Shown in pieces: positions 41,294 through 49,955 of a stretch of 64,000 bases of DNA. Positions within the stretch are counted from its first letter, which is position 1. Every line of letters begins with the position of its first letter. The stretch is from Occultella glacieicola (GTDB taxonomy: Bacteria > Actinomycetota > Actinomycetes > Actinomycetales > Beutenbergiaceae), in the NCBI RefSeq assembly GCF_004353825.1, contig NZ_SMNA01000001.1, positions 186,001-250,000 of the forward strand. The letters run 5' to 3'. A program made the position numbers and the translations under genes. The notes under the pieces are model-generated. The model did no database searches, had not been told where the DNA came from, and saw nothing but the letters and a program-made list of their open reading frames with translations.

Positions 41294-42355
41294 ATGGGCG
41301 CAGGGGCGGGCGGTGCCATGTCCGCGTGCATGGCGGAGACGGTCGAGTCCGGCGACGCCGTCCGGTGGCACGAGGAGTGCCACTGCGGCGGCGCGGTCTG
41401 CGCCCCGTGGCCGGAGGTCGCGTCGCGGGCGCTCCGTCCGGTCAACGGCTGGTCGCTCGAGCTCGGTGATCCCGGCACCGCGATCCGGGCCGGCCGCCGG
41501 CTGCGGGGCTACCGGTCCGCCCGGGCGCTGGTGGCGCAGTACACCGGTGACCCGGTGACCCTGCGGTTGTTCCCGGGCGAGGCCCCGCGCCGGTACCTGG
41601 CGGTGACGCTGTACGTCGCCGAAGGCAGCGCGCGGGTCGTCACAGAGGACTCCACCGCGGACTCCACCGCGGACCTCCGGACGGGGGACCTCGTCGTCGT
41701 CCCGCCGGACGGCGTGTGTGCGATCCACGTCGGCGAGGCGACGAGCGTCACGCTGATCGGGATGCCGCACCCTGAACCGCATCTGGTCCGGCCCGGGCTG
41801 CACCGGATGGTGCCGCTCGCCGGTGCCGGGCACGCGCTGGCCGACGCGCTGATGACCCCGCCGACGTTGCCCCTCGATGCGGTCGCCGCGGGGTGGGCCG
41901 AGGGCGCGCTTCGCGAGCTCGTGCTCGGCGTGATGGCGCTCGATGCGGCGCCGATCGACCATCGGGCCGCCGCGCGGGCCCGGGCCCGCGCCTACATCGA
42001 CGTCCACTTCGAGGACCCGGCGTTGGACGTGTCCGGCGTGGCGCGCGGGCTCGGCATGAGCGTGCGGACGCTGCACGAGGCGTTCGCAGGCTCCCGCGAG
42101 ACCGTCTCGGGGGTCATCCGCAGGCGTCGGGTCGAGGCGGCCAAGGTGTACCTGATCGCCCGGCCGAACCGGAACCTGGCCGGGATCGCCCGGCGCAGTG
42201 GGTTCGGGGGTCCGGACCAGTTCCGACGGGTGTTCCGGGCCGAGGTCGGCATGCTGCCCGGGGAGTACCGTGCCGGCGCGTCGAAACCGGCCGAACGGAG
42301 GCCGACCGCGAGGACTCGCGGCACCGACCCGCGGCCTCCCTCCCCGGGCGCGTAG
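41294..42355 (+). CDS. AraC-family transcriptional regulator
   Basis: 353 residues from ATG 41294; ATG 41318 and 41330 are alternatives and none has a clear ribosome-binding site. The C-terminal ~100 residues form the AraC double HTH: RAYIDVHFEDPALDVSGVARGLGMSVRTLHEAF and GIARRSGFGGPDQFRRVFRAEVGMLPGEYR (core motifs GMSVRTLHEAF and GFGGPDQFRRVFR). The N-terminal part is the cupin-like sensor found in AraC regulators of the 'ligand-binding' type (DLRTGDLVVVPPDG). An unusual Cys/His-rich stretch, HEECHCGGAVCAPW, lies near residues 26-39. The gene stands between two giant surface-protein genes in the same orientation, so it probably controls one or both. Confidence 0.83.
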   Translation: MGAGAGGAMSACMAETVESGDAVRWHEECHCGGAVCAPWPEVASRALRPVNGWSLELGDPGTAIRAGRRLRGYRSARALVAQYTGDPVTLRLFPGEAPRRYLAVTLYVAEGSARVVTEDSTADSTADLRTGDLVVVPPDGVCAIHVGEATSVTLIGMPHPEPHLVRPGLHRMVPLAGAGHALADALMTPPTLPLDAVAAGWAEGALRELVLGVMALDAAPIDHRAAARARARAYIDVHFEDPALDVSGVARGLGMSVRTLHEAFAGSRETVSGVIRRRRVEAAKVYLIARPNRNLAGIARRSGFGGPDQFRRVFRAEVGMLPGEYRAGASKPAERRPTARTRGTDPRPPSPGA

Positions 42356-42362
42356 CCGGACC

Positions 42363-42400
42363 GCCCGCCTGACGCCACGACTCTTCGCGCGCGGGCGGGC
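42363..42400 (+). terminator. GC-rich stem-loop after the AraC gene
   Basis: GCCCGCC (42363-42369) pairs with GGCGGGC (42394-42400) around a 24-nt loop, starting 8 nt after the stop codon at 42355. No U-tract, so termination is only possible. The rest of the gap to 42517 shows no gene. Confidence 0.3.
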
Positions 42401-42517
42401 GACGTTTCGTGCGGAACCGGCAGGTCGCCGGTCCGATCGGCCCAGACTTGCCGGGTCCGGCCCGCGTCGCGCGTTCTGCGCAGCGGGCCTATCGGCAGGG
42501 GGCCCGCCGTCGCGGGC

Positions 42518-45500
42518 ATGACCAGAAATGAGAAGATCATGCTGGGTAGACGTGCGCGCGCCACCGGACGGTGGCGGGTCATCTGGGCGGCGATGTTGGC
42601 GGTCGTGCTGGCCGGGCCGTTGGCCGGTCTCGGGGCCGGAGCCGCGCTCGCGGCCCCCGGAGATCCTCAGTACCTGACGGTCACGAAGACCGTCGCGCCG
42701 GAGGTCGTCTCGCCCGGCCAGACGTTCACCTACACGATCAGCGTGAACTGCTCCGAGGCGTCCTGCCTGAATGCCGTGCTGGAGGACTCGCTGCCGCCCG
42801 ACCTCGCCGGCTATGCCGTGCAGGACGTCGCGATCGCGCCGAACGAGAACACGATCCCGCGCGAGGTGACCTGGACCGTGGACGGCGCCGCAGGCGATGC
42901 CGCACCCGCGGCGGTCACCGCCGACACCCACCTGCGGGTCGACTTCACCGGCGCCGTCATCAGCCCGGTCGGCACCGGCCTCGAGAACGGCCAGACCCTC
43001 TCCGTGACGATCACCCTCCAGGTGCCCGCCACCGTCGCCCCCGGCGACCACCTCATCACGAACACCGCCAGCACCACGGCCGACAACTCCAATCCGGACT
43101 CCGACGACGCGACGGTCACGGTGCGCGTGCCCCAGATCATCGACGTCTCCGTCACGAAGGCGTGGGCGCCGGCCGAGCAGTCGTACTCCCCGGGCGCGGC
43201 CTCGACGATCGACCTGAGCGTCACGAACACCTCCAACGGCCCCGTCGAGACTCTCGTGCTGACCGAGCCCGCCGCCGCCGCCGACGGCGCGACCGCCCTC
43301 GATGCGAGCAACCCGTTCACCATCACCGACTTCACCGGGTTCAGCACGACAACGCTGCCCGCGGGCGCGGACGCCGTGCAGGTCGACGTCTACGTCGAGC
43401 AGGGCGACGGCACGTGGGCCTGGCAGGCCGGTGTCCCCGGCACGGCCGTGACGCTGCCGGACGGCGTCGCCCCCGGGGACGTGGGCGGCGTGCGGCTGAC
43501 GTACAGCGGCGTCGCGATCGAGGCCGACGCGGTCGCCACCGTCGCGCTCGGCCTGGCCCAGCGGACCACCCACCGCAACACCGGCGACAGCCTGGGGGCC
43601 GCGACGCACACGGTCGACAATGTCGTCGCGGGGAGCGCCACCGTCGAGGGCCGCGACCCGGCCACCGACACGGCGAGCGCCACCTTCTCCGTCGTGCCCA
43701 TGCGACTGGGCGTCTCGACGACGAAGAACATCAGCCCCGACCGGATCGCCGCCGGTGACGAGGCCACCGCCACGATCGGCCTCACGAACGAGTCCGCCGG
43801 CGGCGTCGACGAACTGCGAGTCGCCGACCTCGGCTACTTCACCGACACGATCACGTTCGGCGGCTTCGTGTCCGCCCCGACCTGGCCGGACGGCGCCGAG
43901 TCGGCCCAGGTGATCTACCACCCCCTGGACGGCGGTGCCCCACAGGAGGTCGTCTTCACCCAGGGGCAGCTCCCGGCCGCGCCGGCCGGGCCGATCTCCG
44001 GCTTCGAGGTCGTCTTCACCGCCCCGGACGGTGGCATCGCGCCCGGGTCCTCGAGCGTGTTCGACATCCTCATCTCCTCCACCGAGGACGCCGTCGCCGA
44101 GGGTGAGACGCTCCCGACCACGAACACCGTCGACGCCGAGCTCACGGCCCCGAACGGCCTCACGGTCACCGACTCCGATGATGCGGCCCTGACCCTCGTC
44201 TACCCCGCGATCGACATCGCGCTGGCGAAGTCGGTGCGCCCGTCCACCACGGTGCAGCCGGGCGAGAGCGTGGTCACCCGTCTCGAGACGAACCTGACCA
44301 CGACGTCCGACTACATCACCGCGAACCGGATCGTCGTCGAGGACGCTGCCACCGGCACCGTCGGCGACTTCTGGGACGGCTTCGACCTGTCCTCCGTGGC
44401 GCCGACACAGGTCCCGAGCGAGACCGCGCTGACCATCGAGGCCCGCGCCGCCGACGGCACCTGGCTCGAGCTGGCCGTCTTCGGCGCCCAGGCCGCGCCG
44501 TTCCTGGCCTCGCTGACCGCGGCGGAGATCGCGGCGGCTCTGCCCACCGGTGTCGACACCACGGACCTGACCGGCATCCGGTTCACGTTCGACAACGAGA
44601 CCGACGCCGGATTCGCCTCAGACACCACGGTGACGCCCTACTTCTCCGCTCAGGCTCGCGACACCCTGCGCTCCGGCGCGGACATCCCCGAGACCGCCAC
44701 GGCCTACCAGAACGTCGCCACCGCGGCCGGTTCCGGTGAGACCGAGGACGGCACCGAGATCAACGACGCGGACACCGGCGACGGGTCCGCCACGGTCGAG
44801 CCGAACCCCGGCATCGGCCCGGTCGGCATCGAGAAGGCCTGGAACCAGCCCTCCGTCCCCGCCCAGACCAGTGAGCAGCGTTCCACCACCCTGAGCTGGT
44901 CGGTCGGCAGCGGCTACGAGGGCGTGCAGATCAGCGACCCGACCAACCCGGACGCCCCGGCCGACTCGGTGTTCGAGGCGTTCGACCTGGTCCGCGTGGA
45001 GGGCATCGGCGCCGACGCCGACCCGTACAGCAACGGATGGCACCTGCGCTACGACCTGATCACCGCCGTCGAGCTGTACAGCGGTGGGGCGTGGGTCGAG
45101 GCGAGCGCCCCCGCCGGCGGCTGGATCCAGAACGGCGCCTTCGCCGGCTACGGACTCAGCGACCCCGAGCGCGCCGACACCACCGGTGTCCGGATCACCC
45201 TCGCCGAGAACGAGGCGGCCCGGCTCGCCGCGACGCAGACCGGACCGGCCTACGACCCGTACGCCCCCGCCGTCGGCTCCGGTGTCGGCTTCGCCGGTCC
45301 CGACCGGCAGTTCTCGATGACCTGGCAGTTGCGCGACCAGATGCGCCCGAGCGGGGACTGGGTCACCGGCGAGGCGCTCTACAACACGCCCGACGCCGGC
45401 GGCGTCAACAACACCGCGCTGCTCGAGGCGACCCCCACCGGTGGCGGTGAGCCGGCCACGGACACCGCCGACGACACGATCATCGTGCAGGACTTCGGGC

Positions 45501-48500
45501 CCGGCGTCGAGGTCACCAAGTCCGCGGACCCGACCACCGACCTGTACATCCCGGTCGCGGGTACCCCGGCGCAGAACTACCCCACCACCACCTTCACCAT
45601 GACCGCGAACAGCGACTCGGTCGCGCGGGCCTCCTACGTGCGCGTCACCGATCCGCCGGCGTGCACCGACGCCGGCGAGGTGTCCCTGTGCCAGAGCGCC
45701 GGCACGGCGGCCGGTGCCATCGGGGACCCGTTCACGGCCGACGTCGAGTGGCTCACCGCGGGCGGTATCGGGAACCCGTTCGACCGCTTCGACCTCACCG
45801 CGGTGCGGATCGGCGCGAGCATCCCCGCCGAGGTCGACCTGGCCGCGAGCCCCGTCTGGCTGCTGCGCTACGACGCCGGCACCTACTCGACCGAGCAGAG
45901 CACGGCCGCCGCGGTGAACGCGACGGACCGGGCGGACCTCGCGGACGTCGTCGGGATCTCGGTGACCTTCCAGGGCAGCGACCCGGCCACGACCGGTGGC
46001 ACGATCACCGCGGCCAATCGGCTCACGGTGAGCCTGGACGCGCAGGCGCGCACCACCGTGCGCAGCACCGGCGCGGACCAGGTGGTCGGCGCCGGGCAGC
46101 GGGTGGACGTCACGAACCGCGTGTTCGCCCAGTCCTACGACCCGATCCTCAGCGACGGCGTCGTCACCGGCGACCAGGCCGCGGCGAGCGTGCAGCTCAG
46201 CGGTGGCGACATCAACGTGGGCCCGACGAAGTCGGTGACCCCGGACGCCCTCACCGCGCCGACCCGGGACACCCCGGTCACGGTCACCCTCGGCGCGAAC
46301 CAGGGCGTATCCCCGGCGTCGACCCTGCCGCCCGCCGAGGTCCGGGTCACCGACGACGTCACCACGTCGCCGGAGTTCTGGAGCGCGTTCGCGCTCACCG
46401 GCCTCGCCGACATCGCCGCACCGGCGGGCGCCGACCAGGTCCGCGTGAGCGTCCTCGGACCCTTCGGGGCCGACGGCGAGTCCGCCTGGGTGGACGGCGA
46501 ACCCACGGCGGTCGCCGACGCCGAACTGCCGGTGGCAGCCGACGCCTACGCCGACGTGCAGGGCATCGCGTTCGCCTTCTCCCGCGCGGACGGCGCCTTC
46601 TTCTCCAGCGCGCTCCCGGCGCCGACGTGGTCGGCGACCGCCGCGTTCACCGTGCAGCTGCGCGAGCAGCACTACGGGACCGACGACCCGGTCGCCCTCG
46701 AGGGCACCATCATCAACACGGTGACCGCCGTCAGCGACCGTCGCAACGGTGAGGTCTCACCCGAGCGCACCGCCGACGCGGTGATCGGTCTGTCGGCAGG
46801 CACCCACGAGATCACCGTGCAGAAACTGGCGAACGACGGCAACCGGTTCGCCAGCCCGGGCGCCCTGGTGCCCTGGGACCTGTCCTTCACCAACACCGGT
46901 ACCGGGTACCTCACGGTGACCGAGCTGCGGGACACCCTCCCGGCCTCACTCGTCTACCTCGGCGACGAGCCGGTCGTCACCCCGGACCCCGACGGTCTGC
47001 TCCCGGGTGCGGTGACCGTGGTCGAGGAGGGGCAGGACCTGGTCTTCACGTGGCCGGCCGACGGCAACCGGATGGCCCCGGGCGAGACGATCACGATCCG
47101 GCTCCTGCTGGAGCTGCAGCCGGGGCTGTCCGCGGGCCAGACCGCTGAGAACACGATGACGGTGCGGACCGAGGAGAACCTCACCTCGTGCGCCAACATC
47201 GTGCCGGGCGGCGCCATCACGAACGCCTGGGCGCAGGATGACACGACCTGCGGCACCACGGACCACGTGGCGCCGGCACCCGGCCCGAACCTGTACACGA
47301 TCAAGGGCGTCCGGGGCGAGCTCGCCGGCGCGATCAACCCGGCGATGCCCCAGATGGAGTGCCGCCAGAACCTGACCGCGACCGGCGGCGACTACTTCCG
47401 CACCCCGTGCGCCGCCAACAGCCTGATCGGCGGCACGGACCAGTGGGTGCTGCGCACCCTCAACGCGGGCACCGTGACCGTGGACGAGCTGACGATCTTC
47501 GAGCAGCTGCCCACGGCCGGCGACCAGCAGCTGATCTCCGGCTCCGGCCGCGGCTCGGTGTACCGCCCCGAACTGATCGGCGACCTGCTCGTCACCGCGC
47601 CGGAGGGGGCCACCACCACCGTGGAGGTCACCACCAGCGCCGGGGTCTGCGTAGGCACCTGGGGGAACCTGGCCGCCCAGGAGGTCTGCGAGCAGAACGG
47701 TGAACAGTGGGAGCCCGCAGGTGACGCCACCGACTGGGCCGCCGTCACCGGGCTGCGGATCACCGTGGACTTCTCGACCACCGCTGCCGGTGTCCTCACC
47801 CCGGGTCAGTTCGTGGACGTGACCTACTCCTCGGTGAACATGCCGGCCTCGGCCGAGCTGCCGGGCGGCGCACCCTCCGACGTGCCCGCCGCGGACTCCT
47901 TCGCCTGGAACCAGTTCGGGGTGAAGTTCCGCAACACCGGGACGAGCGCTTACGGCAAGGTCGCCCCGTCGCGGGTCGGCGTGCACCTGATGGCCGGCGC
48001 GATCGAGATCGACAAGGTCGTCACCGGCCCGGCCGTCGGCTACGCCCCGACCGCGTTCACGGCCGACCTGGTCTGCACCATCGAGGGCGTCCAGCTCGGT
48101 CTGGGCGAGCACGACGTGCTGGAGCTGGACGAGTCGAACGGCTACACCCAGCGTGTCGACGGCATCCCGGTCGGTGCGGCCTGCACCGTCACCGAGACGG
48201 GGGAACTGGGCAGCTTCGGCGAGACCAGCCGCACCGGCTCCCCGGTGACGCTCACGGTCACCGAGCCCACCGCCGTCGGGCAGGACGTCCCCGCCGCCCA
48301 GCTCGCGACGATCACGAACGACTACCGGTTCACCGGACTGTCGGTCACCAAGCTCGTGGCCACCGAGGCGACCGAGGGCGAGTTCGGCCCGTTCGACTTC
48401 ACCCTGACGTGTGCGAGCGCACTGGGCACCCCGGTGACCTTCGACGGCGATGCCACCGAGGTCACGTTCAGCCTCGCCGACGGCGCGACCTGGGTCGCCC

Positions 48501-49846
48501 CCGAGAACACCGTCCCGGCCGGTGCGCTGTGCACCGTCACCGAGGTGGACAGCGACCTCGCCGACGGCATCGTGATCGTCGGCACCGACGTCACCGACAA
48601 CGGTGACGGCAGCGCAGAGGTCGAGATCGGCACCACCGCCGGTGAGGTCACCTTCACCAACGGCTACGACGCGGGCATCCTGCGCGTGGTCAAGGTGGTC
48701 GACGGCGACGGCGCAGGCCTCTACGGCGCCGGCCCGTTCACCTTCACGGCCGTGTGCACGTACGCGGGCGACCAGGTGCTGCTCGACGCCGAGTTCGTCC
48801 TCGACGCGAACAGTGACCGCACGTTCGGGACCTACCCGGCCGGCACCGAGTGCGTGGTCACCGAGACCGCCACCGGCGGCGCGAACGCCACCACCCTCGA
48901 CCCGGCCGACGGGGCCACCACGATCATCTCGGGACCCGACGGCGTCGGTGAGGCCGTGGTGACCGCCACGAACACGTTCGTGCTCGGCGCCCTCGAGATC
49001 GTCAAGGTCGTCGAGGGTGACGGTGCGGAGCTCTGGGGCTCCGGCCCGTTCACCGCCCAGGTGCTCTGCACCTGGGACCGGGACGGCGAGCCGGTCATGA
49101 TCGACCTCGCGAACGAGGGCATCGTGACGCTCAGCGCGGCGAACGGCTACTCGGTCACGGTCGACAACCTTCTCGTGGGTAGTGAGTGCGTGGTCACCGA
49201 GACCGCCACCGGCGGCGCGACCAGCACCATGCTCGCTCCCACCGACGGGCTCGTCACGATCCTCGATCCGGCCGCATCCGGCGATGACGAGGCCGAGGTC
49301 GCGACCGTCACCCTGACGAACGTCTTCGACGTGACCTCCCTGGCCGTCGTGAAGGTGATCGACGGCGACTGGGCCGGCAACGGTTCGGACGGACGGTTCG
49401 AGGTGGCGCTCCAGTGCACCTGGCCCGTCGACGGCGTCGAGACCGCGATCGAGATCCCCGGCGGTGCGGTTCGGGTGCTCCGGGCCCCGGACGACCTGAC
49501 GGCCGAGTTCGCCGACCTGCCGGTCGGCGCGGACTGTGTGCTCACCGAGTCCGTCACCGGCTCGGCGGACTCCGTGTCGATCACGGTGGCGATCGACGGG
49601 ACCGACTCCGTGACCACCGAGACGGCGACGGCGGACGTGCCGCTCTCGAGCACCACCGGGTCCGGCCAGGCCCTGGCGACGGTCACCAACACCTACGACC
49701 CGGTGCCGATCGGTCCCGGCGCCGCCGGCCAGGCCGGTGCGGGCATCCCGGTCACCGGCGTGGAGGCGGGCCTGCTCGCGGCGGTCGCCGCGCTATTGAT
49801 CGGGACCGGCGTGTACCTGGTGATCCGCCGCCGCCGGAACGCCTGA
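42518..49846 (+). CDS. Second giant cell-wall-anchored protein, paralogous to the first
   Basis: 2,442 residues. Signal peptide to ~45 (VIWAAMLAVVLAGPLAGLGAGAALA). Repeats of DUF11 type occupy ~50-1820 (VTKTVAPEVVSPGQTFTYT, TKAWAPAEQ-like openings, TKNISPDRIAAGDEATATI, PTKSVTPDAL). Five CnaB/DUF5979-like repeats follow (~1828-2395) with the pattern KVVDGDGA-L-G-GPF...CT...TET...TNTF. The end carries IPVTG, a hydrophobic helix (LLAAVAALLIGTGVYLV) and RRRRNA, an LPXTG-like signal. Segment order parallels the first giant: both contain the distinctive ...EAFDLVRVE-type block, so the pair probably arose by tandem duplication followed by divergence. An alternative ATG at 42539 may be the true start. 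A strong stem-loop follows. Confidence 0.85.
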   Translation: MTRNEKIMLGRRARATGRWRVIWAAMLAVVLAGPLAGLGAGAALAAPGDPQYLTVTKTVAPEVVSPGQTFTYTISVNCSEASCLNAVLEDSLPPDLAGYAVQDVAIAPNENTIPREVTWTVDGAAGDAAPAAVTADTHLRVDFTGAVISPVGTGLENGQTLSVTITLQVPATVAPGDHLITNTASTTADNSNPDSDDATVTVRVPQIIDVSVTKAWAPAEQSYSPGAASTIDLSVTNTSNGPVETLVLTEPAAAADGATALDASNPFTITDFTGFSTTTLPAGADAVQVDVYVEQGDGTWAWQAGVPGTAVTLPDGVAPGDVGGVRLTYSGVAIEADAVATVALGLAQRTTHRNTGDSLGAATHTVDNVVAGSATVEGRDPATDTASATFSVVPMRLGVSTTKNISPDRIAAGDEATATIGLTNESAGGVDELRVADLGYFTDTITFGGFVSAPTWPDGAESAQVIYHPLDGGAPQEVVFTQGQLPAAPAGPISGFEVVFTAPDGGIAPGSSSVFDILISSTEDAVAEGETLPTTNTVDAELTAPNGLTVTDSDDAALTLVYPAIDIALAKSVRPSTTVQPGESVVTRLETNLTTTSDYITANRIVVEDAATGTVGDFWDGFDLSSVAPTQVPSETALTIEARAADGTWLELAVFGAQAAPFLASLTAAEIAAALPTGVDTTDLTGIRFTFDNETDAGFASDTTVTPYFSAQARDTLRSGADIPETATAYQNVATAAGSGETEDGTEINDADTGDGSATVEPNPGIGPVGIEKAWNQPSVPAQTSEQRSTTLSWSVGSGYEGVQISDPTNPDAPADSVFEAFDLVRVEGIGADADPYSNGWHLRYDLITAVELYSGGAWVEASAPAGGWIQNGAFAGYGLSDPERADTTGVRITLAENEAARLAATQTGPAYDPYAPAVGSGVGFAGPDRQFSMTWQLRDQMRPSGDWVTGEALYNTPDAGGVNNTALLEATPTGGGEPATDTADDTIIVQDFGPGVEVTKSADPTTDLYIPVAGTPAQNYPTTTFTMTANSDSVARASYVRVTDPPACTDAGEVSLCQSAGTAAGAIGDPFTADVEWLTAGGIGNPFDRFDLTAVRIGASIPAEVDLAASPVWLLRYDAGTYSTEQSTAAAVNATDRADLADVVGISVTFQGSDPATTGGTITAANRLTVSLDAQARTTVRSTGADQVVGAGQRVDVTNRVFAQSYDPILSDGVVTGDQAAASVQLSGGDINVGPTKSVTPDALTAPTRDTPVTVTLGANQGVSPASTLPPAEVRVTDDVTTSPEFWSAFALTGLADIAAPAGADQVRVSVLGPFGADGESAWVDGEPTAVADAELPVAADAYADVQGIAFAFSRADGAFFSSALPAPTWSATAAFTVQLREQHYGTDDPVALEGTIINTVTAVSDRRNGEVSPERTADAVIGLSAGTHEITVQKLANDGNRFASPGALVPWDLSFTNTGTGYLTVTELRDTLPASLVYLGDEPVVTPDPDGLLPGAVTVVEEGQDLVFTWPADGNRMAPGETITIRLLLELQPGLSAGQTAENTMTVRTEENLTSCANIVPGGAITNAWAQDDTTCGTTDHVAPAPGPNLYTIKGVRGELAGAINPAMPQMECRQNLTATGGDYFRTPCAANSLIGGTDQWVLRTLNAGTVTVDELTIFEQLPTAGDQQLISGSGRGSVYRPELIGDLLVTAPEGATTTVEVTTSAGVCVGTWGNLAAQEVCEQNGEQWEPAGDATDWAAVTGLRITVDFSTTAAGVLTPGQFVDVTYSSVNMPASAELPGGAPSDVPAADSFAWNQFGVKFRNTGTSAYGKVAPSRVGVHLMAGAIEIDKVVTGPAVGYAPTAFTADLVCTIEGVQLGLGEHDVLELDESNGYTQRVDGIPVGAACTVTETGELGSFGETSRTGSPVTLTVTEPTAVGQDVPAAQLATITNDYRFTGLSVTKLVATEATEGEFGPFDFTLTCASALGTPVTFDGDATEVTFSLADGATWVAPENTVPAGALCTVTEVDSDLADGIVIVGTDVTDNGDGSAEVEIGTTAGEVTFTNGYDAGILRVVKVVDGDGAGLYGAGPFTFTAVCTYAGDQVLLDAEFVLDANSDRTFGTYPAGTECVVTETATGGANATTLDPADGATTIISGPDGVGEAVVTATNTFVLGALEIVKVVEGDGAELWGSGPFTAQVLCTWDRDGEPVMIDLANEGIVTLSAANGYSVTVDNLLVGSECVVTETATGGATSTMLAPTDGLVTILDPAASGDDEAEVATVTLTNVFDVTSLAVVKVIDGDWAGNGSDGRFEVALQCTWPVDGVETAIEIPGGAVRVLRAPDDLTAEFADLPVGADCVLTESVTGSADSVSITVAIDGTDSVTTETATADVPLSSTTGSGQALATVTNTYDPVPIGPGAAGQAGAGIPVTGVEAGLLAAVAALLIGTGVYLVIRRRRNA
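47998..49700 (+). repeat. Five CnaB/DUF5979-like coding repeats
   Basis: Units start at about 47998, 48330, 48670, 48983 and 49336. Features match the array of the first giant: Lys in the first strand, paired Cys, VTET Glu, and Asn in TNTF/TNVF/TNDY. The last unit is nearly superimposable on the last unit of the first protein (VK-V-DGDWA--GSDG-FEV), showing common ancestry. Confidence 0.75.
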
Positions 49847-49880
49847 GGTGATGCTGCACGCCTGATCCGGAAGGGCTGCC

Positions 49881-49913
49881 GGCTCAGCCGCACTCGACGC
49901 TCGCGGCTGAGCC
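49881..49913 (+). terminator. Stem-loop terminator after the second giant protein
   Basis: GGCTCAGCCGC (49881-49891) pairs perfectly with GCGGCTGAGCC (49903-49913), an 11-bp stem with an 11-nt loop, followed by TGGTTGA. It lies 35 nt after the stop codon and should end the giant-protein transcript before the lyase gene. Confidence 0.65.
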
Positions 49914-49955
49914 TGGTTGACTGCTCGGACGACTCGATGTCTGGAGCAGACCCCT

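Noticed and set aside
33601-43921. Very long minus-strand ORFs (700-1,000 codons) opposite the giant surface-protein genes
   Set aside because: They are mirror frames produced by extreme GC bias and repetitive coding sequence; their translations are Arg/Gly/Val/Asp-rich without domains, and they cross gene boundaries.
39015-49700. Possible CRISPR-like or satellite DNA repeats
   Set aside because: The periodicity is that of ~100-residue protein domains with diverged DNA, without constant short repeats and unique spacers.
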